DNA of 64,000 nucleotides from Acrocarpospora macrocephala (GTDB lineage Bacteria; Actinomycetota; Actinomycetes; Streptosporangiales; Streptosporangiaceae), in assembly GCF_009687865.1 (NCBI RefSeq), contig NZ_BLAE01000041.1:24462-88461 (forward strand). Reading direction: 5' to 3'. The position numbers were made by a program, and so were the translations under genes. The notes under the pieces were generated by a model. The model was not told where the DNA came from. It worked only from the letters and a program-made list of their open reading frames with translations, and did not search any database. Each line of letters starts with the position of its first letter. Positions within the stretch are counted from its first letter, which is position 1. Positions 10,312-18,597 of the stretch are shown here, piece by piece.

Positions 10312-10366
10312 GGACCAAAGCCCTCCGTTGAGAACCGTTCGGCGGTGATTTCGGGACTTTCGCCAG
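10312..10366. promoter_or_regulatory. Two DosR-like boxes between pflA and the P-type ATPase
   Basis: Two motifs face the divergent genes. On the minus strand AGGGCTTTGGTCC (10312-10324) lies about 50 bases before pflA. On the plus strand TTCGGGACTTTCGCC (10350-10364) lies about 85 bases before the ATPase ATG. Both resemble the mycobacterial GGGACTTTNGTCCC dormancy box. The pairing matches the intergenic region at 6.85 kb. Confidence 0.5.
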
Positions 10367-10447
10367 GTGCCGCATCGCCGGCGGAGATCAGAACCTGGAC
10401 GTGGCGGGTTCGCTGGCCGAATTTCTTGGCTCGATCAAAGGACGTGT

Positions 10448-12943
10448 ATGAGGACGAATACCACCCTTGTCGCAGGCCTGACGTCGGCCGAGGCCGAATA
10501 TCGCCGGGCCACCTGTGGCCCCAACTTTGTGCCGATACGGCGCGGCCGGCATCTCTGGGACCGTCTGTTCACCCAGCTACGTGACCCGATGATCGTCCTG
10601 CTCCTGGCCGCGGGCGCGATCGCGCTGGCCATGCGGGACATCGTGGACGCCCTGGTCATCGGCCTGGTGATCGCGGTCAACACCACGATCGGAGTGCTCC
10701 AGGAACTGCGCGCCGCCCGCGCGGTCGACGCCCTGGCCGACCTCGCCGCGCCCACGGCCCGGGTCCGGCGGGACGGCGCCGACCGGGTGATACCGGCCGC
10801 CGAGGTGGTGCCGGGGGATCTGATGATCCTCACGGCCGGTGACGTGGTGGCCGCCGACGCCGAGCTGGCCGAAGCGGTGCAGTTGCAGCTCGACGAGGCG
10901 GCGCTGACCGGCGAGTCGGTGCCCGTGGACAAGATCGTGACCGTGGGCCCGGACGAGCGGCGGGTCTGGGCGGGCACGGTGGTCACGCACGGGCGCGGCG
11001 CCGCCGTGGTGACCGCCATCGGGGCGGACAGCTCGCTGGGCCGGATCGCGGCCTCGCTGGCCGGTCAGCGGCCCCGCCCGACGCCGCTCCAGACGCGGCT
11101 GGCCCGGCTGGGCCGCCTGCTGGCGCTGAGCGTCCTGGCGGCCAGCGCGCTGGTGTTCGTCCTGGGCGTGCTCCGGGGCGAGCCGGTCCTGGAAATGCTG
11201 CTGGTCGGGGTCAGCCTGGCGGTGGCGGTCGTGCCGGAGTCGCTGCCCGCGGTGGTGACGCTGGCGCTGGCCCTGGGGGCGCGCCGGATGGCGCAGCGGT
11301 CGGCCGTGGTGCGCCGCCTGCCCGCCGTCGAGACGCTGGGCTCGGTGTCCGTCCTCGCCGTGGACAAGACGGGTACCCTCACCGAGGGCCGGATGGTGGC
11401 CACGCGCGTCTGGATCCCCTCGGGAGCCGAGTACGAGGTCACCGGCAGCGGGTACGCGCCGGTCGGCGAGATCAGACCGGACCCCGATGACCTCTCGCCT
11501 CTGCTGCGGGCCGTGGTCCTGTGCAACGACGCCCATCTGGTGCCGCCCGGCCCGGACGGCGAGTGGAGCGCGGCCGGTGATCCGCTGGAGGCCGCCCTGC
11601 TGGCCCTGGCCGGCAAGGCCGGGATGGACCCGGCGGCGTGCCAGCGCGAGTACCCGCGCGTGTCGGAAGTGCCGTTCGACAGCTCCCGCAAGCGCATGAC
11701 CACCGTTCACCGCACCCCCGCCGGCGGCTGGCTCGTCGCCTGCAAGGGCGCTCCCGATGTGATCGGGGACTCGGCGGCTGCCCTGGCCAAGGCGGCGGAA
11801 CTGGCCGCGTCGGGGTACCGGGTGATCGCGGTAGCCGAAAACATGTCCGACATGTCGCCCAGCATGGAGGGCGAGCTGCGGCTGCTGGGGCTGGTGGCGA
11901 TCACCGATCCGCCCCGGGCCGACGCCGCCGGGGCGGTCGCCGCCTGCATGCGGGCGGGCATCCAGTTCCGGCTCATCACGGGCGACCACCCGGCCGCCGC
12001 CAGGGCCGTCGCCGAGCGGGTCGGCATTCCTTCCGCGGCCGCCCAGGTGGTCACCGGGCCCGAACTCGCCGAGGGCGTGTCGGCGGATCGGCTCGCCGGG
12101 GCCCGCGTCTTCGCCCGTACGCTGCCGGAGCAGAAACTGGACATCGTCCAGGCCCTGCAGCGGGACGGTCACGTGGTGGCGATGACCGGCGACGGCGTGA
12201 ACGACGGACCGGCGCTGCGCCGCGCGGACATCGGGGTGGCCATGGGCCGCGGCGGCACCGAGGTGGCCCGGCAGGCCGCCGACCTGGTGCTCACCGACGA
12301 CAACCTGCGGACCGTGGTGTCGGCTGTCGAGGAAGGGCGCCGCATCTACGCCAACATCCGCCGCTTTCTCCGGTACGGGCTCAGCGGCGGCCTCGCCGAA
12401 CTGCTCGTCATGCTCGCCATGCCGTTCTTCGGCCCGGCCGTGGCGCTGCAGCCCGCGCAGATCCTCTGGATCAACATGCTCACCCACGGGCTGCCCGGTG
12501 TCGCCATGGGAGCAGAACCGGCCGATCCGGGGGCCATGGGCCGCCCGCCGCGCCCGCTGCGGCAGTCCATCCTCGGCGGCCTGCTCGCGCCGATCGCGGG
12601 GACCGGCGCCGCCATCGCGGCCATCGCGGTCGGGCTCGGCGCGTGGGCCTGGGCGACCGGCCGCCCCTGGCAGACCATGATCTTCATCACGCTCGGGCTC
12701 GCGCAGCTGGGCGTCGCGCTGGCCGTGCGCGCTCCGGTGCCCGCCGAGCACCAGCGCCGCAACCGCTTCCTCGACCTGGCCGTTGTGACGGCGCTGATCT
12801 TCCAGGTCGCCCCCATGTACCTGGAGCCGCTGCGGCAGCTCCTGCGTATCGAGCCGCTCGGCGCCGGTGAACTGCTGCTCGCCTGCGGCTTGGCGGTGAT
12901 CCCTGGCCTGGTGCTGGCGGCGACCCGCCGCCGCTCCCGGTGA
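10448..12943 (+). CDS. Cation-transporting P-type ATPase (CtpF/Ca2+-ATPase type)
   Basis: The 831-residue ATPase has the actuator TGES (AALTGESVPVDK), phosphorylation site Asp306 in DKTGT, and hinge GDGVND. The fourth membrane segment reads VVPESLPAVVT, close to the PEGLP motif of type II calcium-like pumps. There is no heavy-metal-binding N-terminal domain. The ATG at 10448 is preceded by AAAGGA at five bases; a longer frame from 10367 lacks support. Mycobacterial CtpF is a known DosR target, and this gene has a DosR-like box upstream. Likely substrates are Ca2+ or another cation. Confidence 0.9.
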   Translation: MRTNTTLVAGLTSAEAEYRRATCGPNFVPIRRGRHLWDRLFTQLRDPMIVLLLAAGAIALAMRDIVDALVIGLVIAVNTTIGVLQELRAARAVDALADLAAPTARVRRDGADRVIPAAEVVPGDLMILTAGDVVAADAELAEAVQLQLDEAALTGESVPVDKIVTVGPDERRVWAGTVVTHGRGAAVVTAIGADSSLGRIAASLAGQRPRPTPLQTRLARLGRLLALSVLAASALVFVLGVLRGEPVLEMLLVGVSLAVAVVPESLPAVVTLALALGARRMAQRSAVVRRLPAVETLGSVSVLAVDKTGTLTEGRMVATRVWIPSGAEYEVTGSGYAPVGEIRPDPDDLSPLLRAVVLCNDAHLVPPGPDGEWSAAGDPLEAALLALAGKAGMDPAACQREYPRVSEVPFDSSRKRMTTVHRTPAGGWLVACKGAPDVIGDSAAALAKAAELAASGYRVIAVAENMSDMSPSMEGELRLLGLVAITDPPRADAAGAVAACMRAGIQFRLITGDHPAAARAVAERVGIPSAAAQVVTGPELAEGVSADRLAGARVFARTLPEQKLDIVQALQRDGHVVAMTGDGVNDGPALRRADIGVAMGRGGTEVARQAADLVLTDDNLRTVVSAVEEGRRIYANIRRFLRYGLSGGLAELLVMLAMPFFGPAVALQPAQILWINMLTHGLPGVAMGAEPADPGAMGRPPRPLRQSILGGLLAPIAGTGAAIAAIAVGLGAWAWATGRPWQTMIFITLGLAQLGVALAVRAPVPAEHQRRNRFLDLAVVTALIFQVAPMYLEPLRQLLRIEPLGAGELLLACGLAVIPGLVLAATRRRSR

Positions 12944-12986
12944 CTCCTCTGCGGGAGATGTGTGTCCTTTGACCAACAGCGGAACT

Positions 12987-13003
12987 CCCCGCTCAAGCCG
13001 GGG
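12987..13003 (+). terminator. Possible terminator after the P-type ATPase
   Basis: A CCCCG/CGGGG stem with a 7-base loop lies 44 bases after the ATPase stop. It is short and lacks a T-run, so it is only a weak candidate. Confidence 0.3.
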
Positions 13004-13049
13004 CGTACCGGGTGGGTGAAAGAACGGAACCCACTATCAAGGACATGAC

Positions 13050-13832
13050 ATGCGTACCAAGAACCTGGCCCGGACGTCGCTGCTGGCCTTCGCGTCCGCC
13101 GCGCTGGCCGCCACCCTTGCCACCCCCAGCCAGGCCGCCTCCGCCGGCACGGTCGGCCTCAGCAACGGGAAGATCACCTACACCGCGGGCGCCCGCGGGA
13201 TCAACAGCGCGTCCATCACCGTCTTCAACGGCAAGATCACCGTGTTCGACACCGAGCCGCTCACCGCGCTCCCCGGGTGCGAGAAGCTCACCCCGCGCGC
13301 GGTGACCTGCGGGACGTCGGCCAGCGAATTCGCCGCCAACCTCGGCGACATGAACGACTCCTTCAGCGTCGGAGTCTCGTTCAAGGGCACCGTCAACGGC
13401 GGGGACGGCAACGACAACCTCATCGCCAGCACCACCTCGCCGACCGGCCGGGCGGTCACCTGGATCGGCGGCACCGGCACCGACACCGTCTCCTACAAGA
13501 GCAGCAACCTGTCGGTGCGGGTGAGCCTGGACAACCAGGCCGGCGACGGCCGCAACATCGACTCCGACAACGTCCGCGACGACGTGGAGAACATCGTCGG
13601 CTCCACCCTCGGCGGCGACTTCCTGATCGGGAGCAACGGCAACAACCGGATCGAGGACGGCGGCGGCGCCGGTGACAAGCTGTTCGGCCTCGGCGGCAAG
13701 GACGAGCTCTTCGCCAAGGACCTGGCCAAGGACAGCGACCTGGACTGCGGCCTGGGCATCGACGAGATCGTCATCGACAAGGGCGGCCTCGACCCCGAGC
13801 CGGTCGCCTGCGAGACCGTTCAGAGGTTCTGA
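13050..13832 (+). CDS. Secreted RTX/hemolysin-like calcium-binding protein
   Basis: The 260-residue protein has a signal peptide (basic start, hydrophobic core, cleavage near ATPSQAASA). Acidic Gly/Asp/Asn-rich stretches follow (VNGGDGNDNLI, WIGGTGTDTV, GDFLIGSNGNNRI, KLFGLGGKDELF) that resemble degenerate RTX GGxGxDxUx nonapeptides. Such repeats fold as a calcium-bound beta-roll after export. Two cysteines near the N-terminal third and two at the C-terminus could form disulfides. No catalytic domain is recognised. AAGGACATG precedes the ATG. It is followed by a strong hairpin and is probably monocistronic. Confidence 0.7.
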   Translation: MRTKNLARTSLLAFASAALAATLATPSQAASAGTVGLSNGKITYTAGARGINSASITVFNGKITVFDTEPLTALPGCEKLTPRAVTCGTSASEFAANLGDMNDSFSVGVSFKGTVNGGDGNDNLIASTTSPTGRAVTWIGGTGTDTVSYKSSNLSVRVSLDNQAGDGRNIDSDNVRDDVENIVGSTLGGDFLIGSNGNNRIEDGGGAGDKLFGLGGKDELFAKDLAKDSDLDCGLGIDEIVIDKGGLDPEPVACETVQRF

Positions 13833-13842
13833 CCAGCCAACG

Positions 13843-13868
13843 GCGCCCCGTCCCTCCGGGCGGGGCGC
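13843..13868 (+). terminator. Rho-independent-like terminator of the RTX-like gene
   Basis: An 8-bp perfect stem GCGCCCCG/CGGGGCGC with a 10-base loop begins 10 bases after the stop. It isolates this gene from the riboswitch-controlled unit that follows. Confidence 0.65.
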
Positions 13869-13931
13869 TGTGCGGGAATCCGCACGAGGCCGCCGCCGTT
13901 GTTCCCTATGCGGGCCACGATCAAGGCCCGC

Positions 13932-13970
13932 CCGGACGAGACGCGCCGTACCCGGCCTGCCAGACGACGC
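13932..13970 (+). promoter_or_regulatory. Guanidine-III (ykkC-III) riboswitch
   Basis: The segment follows the guanidine-III class closely: a CCGGACGAG block, two variable bases, then GCGCCGTACCCGG, a short linker, and a 3' GACGC. The CCGG arms form the first helix. The GCGCC strand can form the pseudoknot with the 3' GACGC, with one A-C mismatch relative to the usual GGCGC. It sits 20 bases before the ATG, just upstream of the AGGAGGGAG ribosome site, which fits ligand-dependent translation control. The downstream gene is an SMR exporter of the Gdx type, the expected partner. No matching search was possible. Confidence 0.75.
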
Positions 13971-13989
13971 TCCTTAGGAGGGAGCCGTC

Positions 13990-14313
13990 ATGGCCTGGCT
14001 TCTGGTCATCGCCGCAGGTCTGTTCGAGGTCGTCATGGCCTACTCGCTCAAGCTCAGCGACGGATTCTCCGCACCGCTGCCGAGCATCGGCTTCATCGCC
14101 TCCGCCGTCGTCAGCTTCGGCCTGCTCGCACTCGCCCTCAAGAGCCTCGACGTCGGTACGGGCTACGCCGTCTGGACCGGCATCGGCGCCATCGGCACCG
14201 CCACCCTAGGCATGATCCTTTTGGGCGAGAACGTTTCCCCCATCAAGATCGCCTCGATCCTTCTCATCCTCTGCGGTGTCGTCGGCCTCAACCTGGCGGG
14301 CGGCGGTCACTGA
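13990..14313 (+). CDS. gdx: SMR-family guanidinium exporter (Gdx/SugE type)
   Basis: The 107-residue protein has four membrane helices and the essential Glu13 in helix 1 (AGLFEVVMA). The GTGYAVWTGIGAIGT stretch is typical of the SugE/Gdx branch rather than EmrE/QacE drug exporters. Gdx proteins export guanidinium in exchange for protons as an antiparallel dimer. The upstream guanidine-III element independently supports this substrate. AGGAGGGAG lies just before the ATG. Its stop overlaps by seven bases the end of the convergent TetR gene. Confidence 0.88.
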   Translation: MAWLLVIAAGLFEVVMAYSLKLSDGFSAPLPSIGFIASAVVSFGLLALALKSLDVGTGYAVWTGIGAIGTATLGMILLGENVSPIKIASILLILCGVVGLNLAGGGH

Positions 14314-14951
14314 CCGGCGTTGGGGTAGTCGCCGATGCCGTGTTCGAGAAGGGCGAAGGCGCGTTCCGCCTGGGTGCGGAGGTCTGGGGCGATCTCGTCC
14401 CAGATCTCGCCGGCGATCCTCCGTATGAGGGTCTGCATCGTCAGGGTGCGGATGACGGCGTAGACCTGCGCGGCGACGATCGAAGGGGTGGGGTCGTCGG
14501 GATCGGCGTCGGCCACGTCGGCGAGGGCCTCGGTGAGGAGCACCTGGCGGGTCCAGTGCATCTCGTGCAGCCGGGCGGAGAGGGAAGGGCTCTCCCTGAC
14601 CAGCCTGGCGAACACGTCGCCGCCCTCGTTGAACCCGTAACGCCAGTGCCGGGTCTCCAGGGCGTCGATGAAGTCGCGCCTGATCGCCTGGATCGCGGAC
14701 TCGCCGGGCAGCCGTTCCCGCACCACGCGCGCCAGGGAGTCCTGAGCGAGGTCGTTGCGGTCGAGGAACAGGTCTTCCTTGGTCTTGAAGTAGTTGAAGA
14801 CCGTGTTGACCGAGACATCCGTTGTTCGCGCGATCTCCGCGACCGTGACGTTGTCGAACCCGCGCTGCAGGAACAGCCCCATGGCGACGTCGGCGATCCG
14901 CTGCCGGGTCTCCCGCTTCTTGCGTTCGCGCAGGCCAAGCTCGTCCGACAT
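14307..14951 (-). CDS. TetR-family repressor
   Basis: The 214-residue regulator has a TetR helix-turn-helix near the N-terminus (VTVAEIARTTDVSVNTVFNYFKTKEDLF) and a variable ligand-binding C-terminal domain. The start at 14951 (MSDELGLRERKK) is preferred; an upstream start at 14975 would run into the operator region. It is divergent from a DrrAB-like ABC exporter, and a palindrome lies between them, so it most likely represses the exporter and itself. The ligand is unknown. Confidence 0.9.
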   Translation of the reverse strand: MSDELGLRERKKRETRQRIADVAMGLFLQRGFDNVTVAEIARTTDVSVNTVFNYFKTKEDLFLDRNDLAQDSLARVVRERLPGESAIQAIRRDFIDALETRHWRYGFNEGGDVFARLVRESPSLSARLHEMHWTRQVLLTEALADVADADPDDPTPSIVAAQVYAVIRTLTMQTLIRRIAGEIWDEIAPDLRTQAERAFALLEHGIGDYPNAGQ

Positions 14952-14985
14952 GGTCCAACTATATGGCATCACCAAAATTTAAGTG

Positions 14986-15001
14986 ACACCAAAATTGGTG
15001 T
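14986..15001. promoter_or_regulatory. TetR operator between tetR and the ABC exporter
   Basis: ACACCAA-AA-TTGGTGT is a perfect inverted repeat with 7-bp arms in the 63-bp gap between the divergent genes. A second related sequence, CACCAAAATTT, starts at 14970 and may be a weaker half-site. It lies 13 bases before the exporter ATG, so bound repressor would block transcription or its early elongation. Confidence 0.7.
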
Positions 15002-15014
15002 TACTCTATCGAGC

Positions 15015-15773
15015 ATGATTCACGCCATAGGACTGACGAAGACCTTCGAAACCAGGAAGGGCGCGGTCGAGGCGGTGCGCGGGGTCCGGATCGAGGTGGC
15101 CGAGGGCGAGATCGTGGCCTTCCTCGGCCCCAACGGGGCGGGCAAGACCACCACGATGCGCCTGCTGACGACCCTGCTGAAACCCACATCCGGCACCGCC
15201 ACCATCGCCGGCCACGACCTGTTCGCCGACCCGACCGGCGTACGGCGCCGCATCGGCTACGTCGCCCAAGGCGCGACAGTCAGCCCAATGGGCTACGTCG
15301 GCGAGGACTTAGAAGTCCAGGCCCGGCTGTACGGCTTGCGCCCCGCCGAAGCCCGCGCCCGGGTGCGCGAGGTGTTGGCGCAACTGGACCTCACGGGTGT
15401 GGAGCAGCGGGTCGCCGGTTCGCTCTCCGGCGGGCAGCGGCGGCGCGTGGACATCGCGATGGGCCTGCTCCACCGGCCCGCGCTGCTCTTCCTCGACGAG
15501 CCCACCACCGGCCTCGACCCGCAGAGCCGCGCGAACCTCTGGGGCCACATCCGGCGGCTCCGCGACGACGAGGGCGTCACCGTGTTTTTCAGCACCCACT
15601 ACCTCGACGAGGCCGACGCTTTGTGCGACCGCGTGCTGATCATCGATCACGGCCGGATCGTCACCGAGGGCACGCCAGCCCAGCTCAAGGCCGGGATCGG
15701 CCCGGACGCCACGCTCGACGACGTCTTCCTCACGGTGACCGGCCGCGAGCTGCGCGAAGAGGCGGTGGCCTGA
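15015..15773 (+). CDS. ABC exporter ATPase (DrrA-like)
   Basis: The 252-residue ATPase has Walker A GPNGAGKTTT, signature LSGGQRRRVDIAMGL, Walker B LLFLDEPTTGLDP and a switch His in FFSTHYLDEAD. The C-terminal extension is short, as in daunorubicin-type exporters. The ATG at 15015 gives the standard opening MIHAIGLTKTF; the frame extends far upstream without a credible start. Its TGA overlaps the permease ATG (TGATG). It probably exports a lipophilic drug sensed by the TetR protein. Confidence 0.92.
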   Translation: MIHAIGLTKTFETRKGAVEAVRGVRIEVAEGEIVAFLGPNGAGKTTTMRLLTTLLKPTSGTATIAGHDLFADPTGVRRRIGYVAQGATVSPMGYVGEDLEVQARLYGLRPAEARARVREVLAQLDLTGVEQRVAGSLSGGQRRRVDIAMGLLHRPALLFLDEPTTGLDPQSRANLWGHIRRLRDDEGVTVFFSTHYLDEADALCDRVLIIDHGRIVTEGTPAQLKAGIGPDATLDDVFLTVTGRELREEAVA

Positions 15774-16504
15774 TGTCCCCGAGCGCTTTGATCCTGGCCC
15801 GCTACTACCTGCGCGCCACCTTCAGGAGCAAGTTCGCGATCCTGTTCACCGCGATCCAGCCGATCCTGTTCCTGGTCCTGTTCGGGCCGCTGTTCGACCG
15901 GAGCGGCGTGGGCTCGTGGGGCGCGCTGGTCCCCGGCCTGCTGATCCAGCTCGCCCTGATGAGCGCGGGCCTGGCCGGTTTCGGCATCGTGCTCGACCAG
16001 CGGTTCGGCGTGCTGGAGCGGCTGCGCGTGACTCCCGCGAGCCGGACTTCGCTGCTGCTCGGCCGGGTGCTGAAGGACAGCGTGGTCCTGCTCGTCCAGG
16101 CCGTTCTGGTGATCACCCTGGGGTACGCCTTCGGTCTGCGCGCCCCGGCCGGCGGCGTGCTACTCGGCCTGGCCCTCATCGTGATGCTCGCCGTGGGCCT
16201 GGCGTCCTTCTCCTACGCCGTCGCGCTCACGATCGACCAGGAACTCTTCCCGCCGCTCATGTCCACCGCGCTGGTGCCACTGATGCTGCTCTCCGGCGCC
16301 TTGCTGCCGATGTCACTCGCGCCCGCCTGGCTGGACGTCCTGTCCCGGCTCACCCCCTTCCGCTACGTCGTCGAGGCGCTGCGCTCGCTGTTCACCGGTT
16401 CCTACACCTCAGCCGAGGTCGGCTGGGGCGTCCTGGTCAGCGTGCTGTTCCTCCTCGTCGGCGTCCTCCTCGGCACCCGACTGTTCCAGCGGGAGAACGC
16501 CTGA
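15773..16504 (+). CDS. ABC-2 type exporter permease (DrrB-like)
   Basis: The 243-residue protein has six hydrophobic segments and the ABC-2 pattern (an RATFRSKFAILFTAIQPILF first segment, then VLERLRVTPASRTSLLLGR between segments). The start overlaps the stop of the ATPase gene. It forms the membrane channel of the TetR-controlled exporter. No further gene follows on this strand; the next gene is convergent. Confidence 0.9.
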   Translation: MSPSALILARYYLRATFRSKFAILFTAIQPILFLVLFGPLFDRSGVGSWGALVPGLLIQLALMSAGLAGFGIVLDQRFGVLERLRVTPASRTSLLLGRVLKDSVVLLVQAVLVITLGYAFGLRAPAGGVLLGLALIVMLAVGLASFSYAVALTIDQELFPPLMSTALVPLMLLSGALLPMSLAPAWLDVLSRLTPFRYVVEALRSLFTGSYTSAEVGWGVLVSVLFLLVGVLLGTRLFQRENA

Positions 16505-16591
16505 AGACGGGCAGCGGCCCGACATCGACTACGGCTCCGGCAGCGTTGCCCACTTCCTCGCCACCGGCGCCACCCACGCGACGTGGCGGTT

Positions 16592-17251
16592 TCAGCTGGG
16601 ATACCTGTGCACCGGGTCCGAGAAGCCGCCGGTCAAGGTCCAGATGAGCGTGCTGCGCCCACCCCGGAAGGTGGCCTTCCTGCCTCTGTCGGTGATTGTG
16701 GCGCGCCTCCAGCCGTCGAAGTCCTTGGTGAGGTGGTGATCCCAGCTGCGTAGATCTCCCACAGCCACCGCCGCGATGGACTCCGTCGGCGGTTCGCCGT
16801 CCGAGCAGTACACGCCGAAGTCCGCGATTGCGGTGACCGTGCCGCCGCTGGCCTGGAGCGTGATTCCCTGGCAGGCATCGGTCTTGGTGCCGTAGATCAG
16901 GTGCGGCTTGGTCCACCTGCTGGCCTGCGGGCTGCGATGCTGCTCGTAGAGTCCTTCGCCGCGCCGGTAGTGCATCGCCACCTGGCGTCCGTCCGCGAGC
17001 GCCAGCCTCGCCTCGAACCAGCGATCCGGCCCCTGATAATCGCTCCCACGCGGTTCAGTGCCCTTGGAGCTCTCTTGCGGGGCGGGACTCGCCGTGGGCA
17101 CACGTTCTTGCGGGGCGGGACTCGGCGTGGGCGCACGTTCCTGCGCGGGCGGAGTGACGGTCGCCCGCGCGACCGGCCGTTCCTGGCCGCACGCCGCCAC
17201 GGTCAAGAGCAAGGCCATCCAGGCCAGCAGCCGTATTCCCGCTATGTGCAC
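16592..17251 (-). CDS. Putative lipoprotein of unknown function
   Basis: The 219-residue product starts at a GTG and has a lipoprotein signal: a hydrophobic core, then LTVAAC as lipobox with Cys21 followed by GQE. A Pro/Gln-rich linker with an 11-residue tandem repeat (APQER-P-T-SP) follows. The C-terminal ~150 residues form a globular domain with two cysteines (DACQG, VYCSDG) that could pair. I do not recognise the domain. The gene is alone on its strand between two convergent units. Confidence 0.65.
   Translation of the reverse strand: MHIAGIRLLAWMALLLTVAACGQERPVARATVTPPAQERAPTPSPAPQERVPTASPAPQESSKGTEPRGSDYQGPDRWFEARLALADGRQVAMHYRRGEGLYEQHRSPQASRWTKPHLIYGTKTDACQGITLQASGGTVTAIADFGVYCSDGEPPTESIAAVAVGDLRSWDHHLTKDFDGWRRATITDRGRKATFRGGRSTLIWTLTGGFSDPVHRYPS
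17073..17138 (-). repeat. 33-bp tandem repeat in the lipoprotein linker
   Basis: Two 33-bp units (TCTTGCGGGGCGGGACTCG...) occur head to tail with only two differences, followed by a partial third. They encode the 11-residue Pro-rich spacer repeat and should be length-variable between strains. Confidence 0.8.
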
Positions 17252-17340
17252 ACAGCTCCCGGTGATCTTTGTAAAAGGTGCTTCTGCTGGCCCAGGTTAA
17301 CAATCCCTCAGCGGCCAGAGCAGGTCGATGCGCTGGCGCC

Positions 17341-17379
17341 CCGGTCCTGGCGGCCTGAGTCTCAGACCGCCAGGACCGG
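17341..17379 (-). terminator. Strong terminator hairpin of the MerR gene
   Basis: A perfect 13-bp stem (CCGGTCCTGGCGG with its complement) encloses a loop that itself contains CTGAG/CTCAG. It lies 24 bases past the MerR stop on the minus strand and separates it from the lipoprotein gene. Confidence 0.75.
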
Positions 17380-17402
17380 ACTGAGCGGGGTGCGGCAGCG
17401 GG

Positions 17403-18341
17403 CTACGGCTTGAGACCGGCGCGCACGGCCTCGATGAACCAGGCGAATACCGGCGCCAGGCTCGGCGGGACGGGCCATCCGTTGATTACGGCAAGGAGAT
17501 GCCAATAGCGTTCCGCGCGCGGGTCGCTGGCGATCTCCAGGCGCCTCAGCAGCCAGCGACGCAGGTCAGTATCGTCGGCCCGACTGAAAACCTGAGCGTA
17601 GCGGGCAGTGAGGGCGTCGACGATGCGCGCCGCCTCGGCCGAGGCGGGGGCGACGTCGGCGGTGAGGGCATCGCTGACCTGCTGGCGGACGGTTTCGGTG
17701 AGGTCGTGGTGCAGACCGGTGGTGTCGCCTTGGGCGCGTTCGGCAGCCTGGTACTCGGCCATCCGGCGTACCGCGGTGCGGAAGTCCGGGTCCTGGGTGA
17801 GCTCGGCGAGTTCCACCCAGGCGTCGACCTGATCGGGTTCGGGATCGTCCGGCAGGTCGGGCATGGCGGAGCGCATCAAGTCCACGAAATCGGGATTGGC
17901 GTCCGAGCCCCCGAAGGTGTCGTCGATGAAGTCGTTGACGAGGCGCCGACGCTCGTCGTCGGAGAGTTTCGCGACCTTGTGCATGAGATCCATTTCCTGA
18001 GGGGTGGAGCCCCGCTTGGCTACCGCTCGCAGCACCGCGCGCCGCAGCCGCAGAGTGCGGATCTGCACGTCCAGAGCGTTGGCATGCGCCGCCGCGACCT
18101 CAGGCACCGAGATCTCCCGATCCAGCACCTGCCGGATGACAGCGAGATCAAGGCCCAGGTCACGCAACGAACGTATGAGATCCAGACGCGCGAGCGCACG
18201 CAGGTCATAGAGCCGGTAGCCAGCCGGGCTGCGGCCAGTCGGCGGCACGATCCCAGCATCGGAGTAAAACCGTATGGTCTTCACCGTAAGCCCGGTCCGC
18301 CGGGCCAGCGCCCCGATCGTGTAGAGCGTGTCGCCGTCCAT
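17403..18341 (-). CDS. MerR-family transcriptional regulator
   Basis: The 312-residue regulator has an N-terminal MerR winged helix (YTIGALARRTGLTVKTIRFYSDAGIVPPTGRSPAGYRLY) and a dimerisation helix to about residue 115. A long all-helical C-terminal domain of about 190 residues lacks metal-binding cysteines, so it is a small-molecule rather than metal sensor. The inverted repeat GTCTCC-N7-GGAGAC lies 14 bases before its start. No obvious target gene is adjacent; it may be autoregulatory. Confidence 0.85.
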   Translation of the reverse strand: MDGDTLYTIGALARRTGLTVKTIRFYSDAGIVPPTGRSPAGYRLYDLRALARLDLIRSLRDLGLDLAVIRQVLDREISVPEVAAAHANALDVQIRTLRLRRAVLRAVAKRGSTPQEMDLMHKVAKLSDDERRRLVNDFIDDTFGGSDANPDFVDLMRSAMPDLPDDPEPDQVDAWVELAELTQDPDFRTAVRRMAEYQAAERAQGDTTGLHHDLTETVRQQVSDALTADVAPASAEAARIVDALTARYAQVFSRADDTDLRRWLLRRLEIASDPRAERYWHLLAVINGWPVPPSLAPVFAWFIEAVRAGLKP

Positions 18342-18355
18342 ACCCCCACCTTCGC

Positions 18356-18374
18356 GTCTCCCCTTACTGGAGAC
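18356..18374. promoter_or_regulatory. MerR-type operator
   Basis: GTCTCC and GGAGAC flank seven bases (CCTTACT) just upstream of the MerR gene. Dyads of this kind inside a long-spaced promoter are the usual MerR target. Confidence 0.55.
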
Positions 18375-18475
18375 TCAAGCCCATCCTCCAGAAGACCCAC
18401 CAGCCCGGGTGGGCACCCCACCACATCCACAGCTCTCGACGATTTACTCCGGTTACTCCGGCGCGTGCTGCCTCC

Positions 18476-18586
18476 CACGCCTCCCTGGAGAACCCGGACG
18501 CCGTGACCGATCTGCTACACCGACTGTGGGAGGTGGGGATTTTCCTCGTGGCAGACACAGAGGAACCGCGTTCATCGCCCCTCTGA
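18476..18586 (+). pseudogene. Possible 3' relic of an unknown gene
   Basis: In the 376-base gap between the MerR and GyrB-like genes, one plus-strand frame reads a protein-like tail (ENPDAVTDLLHRLWEVGIFL, then VADTEEPRSSPL and a stop). It has no plausible start and is followed 12 bases later by a perfect hairpin. It looks like the surviving end of a deleted gene, but it is short and could be chance. Confidence 0.25.
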
Positions 18587-18597
18587 GGAGCTGCGCT

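Noticed and set aside
13869..13989. Guanidine-I or guanidine-II riboswitch
   Set aside because: A GGGCC-ACGA...-GGCCC hairpin near 13910 hints at the class II loop, but the loop is too large and there is no second copy; the class III pattern downstream fits far better.
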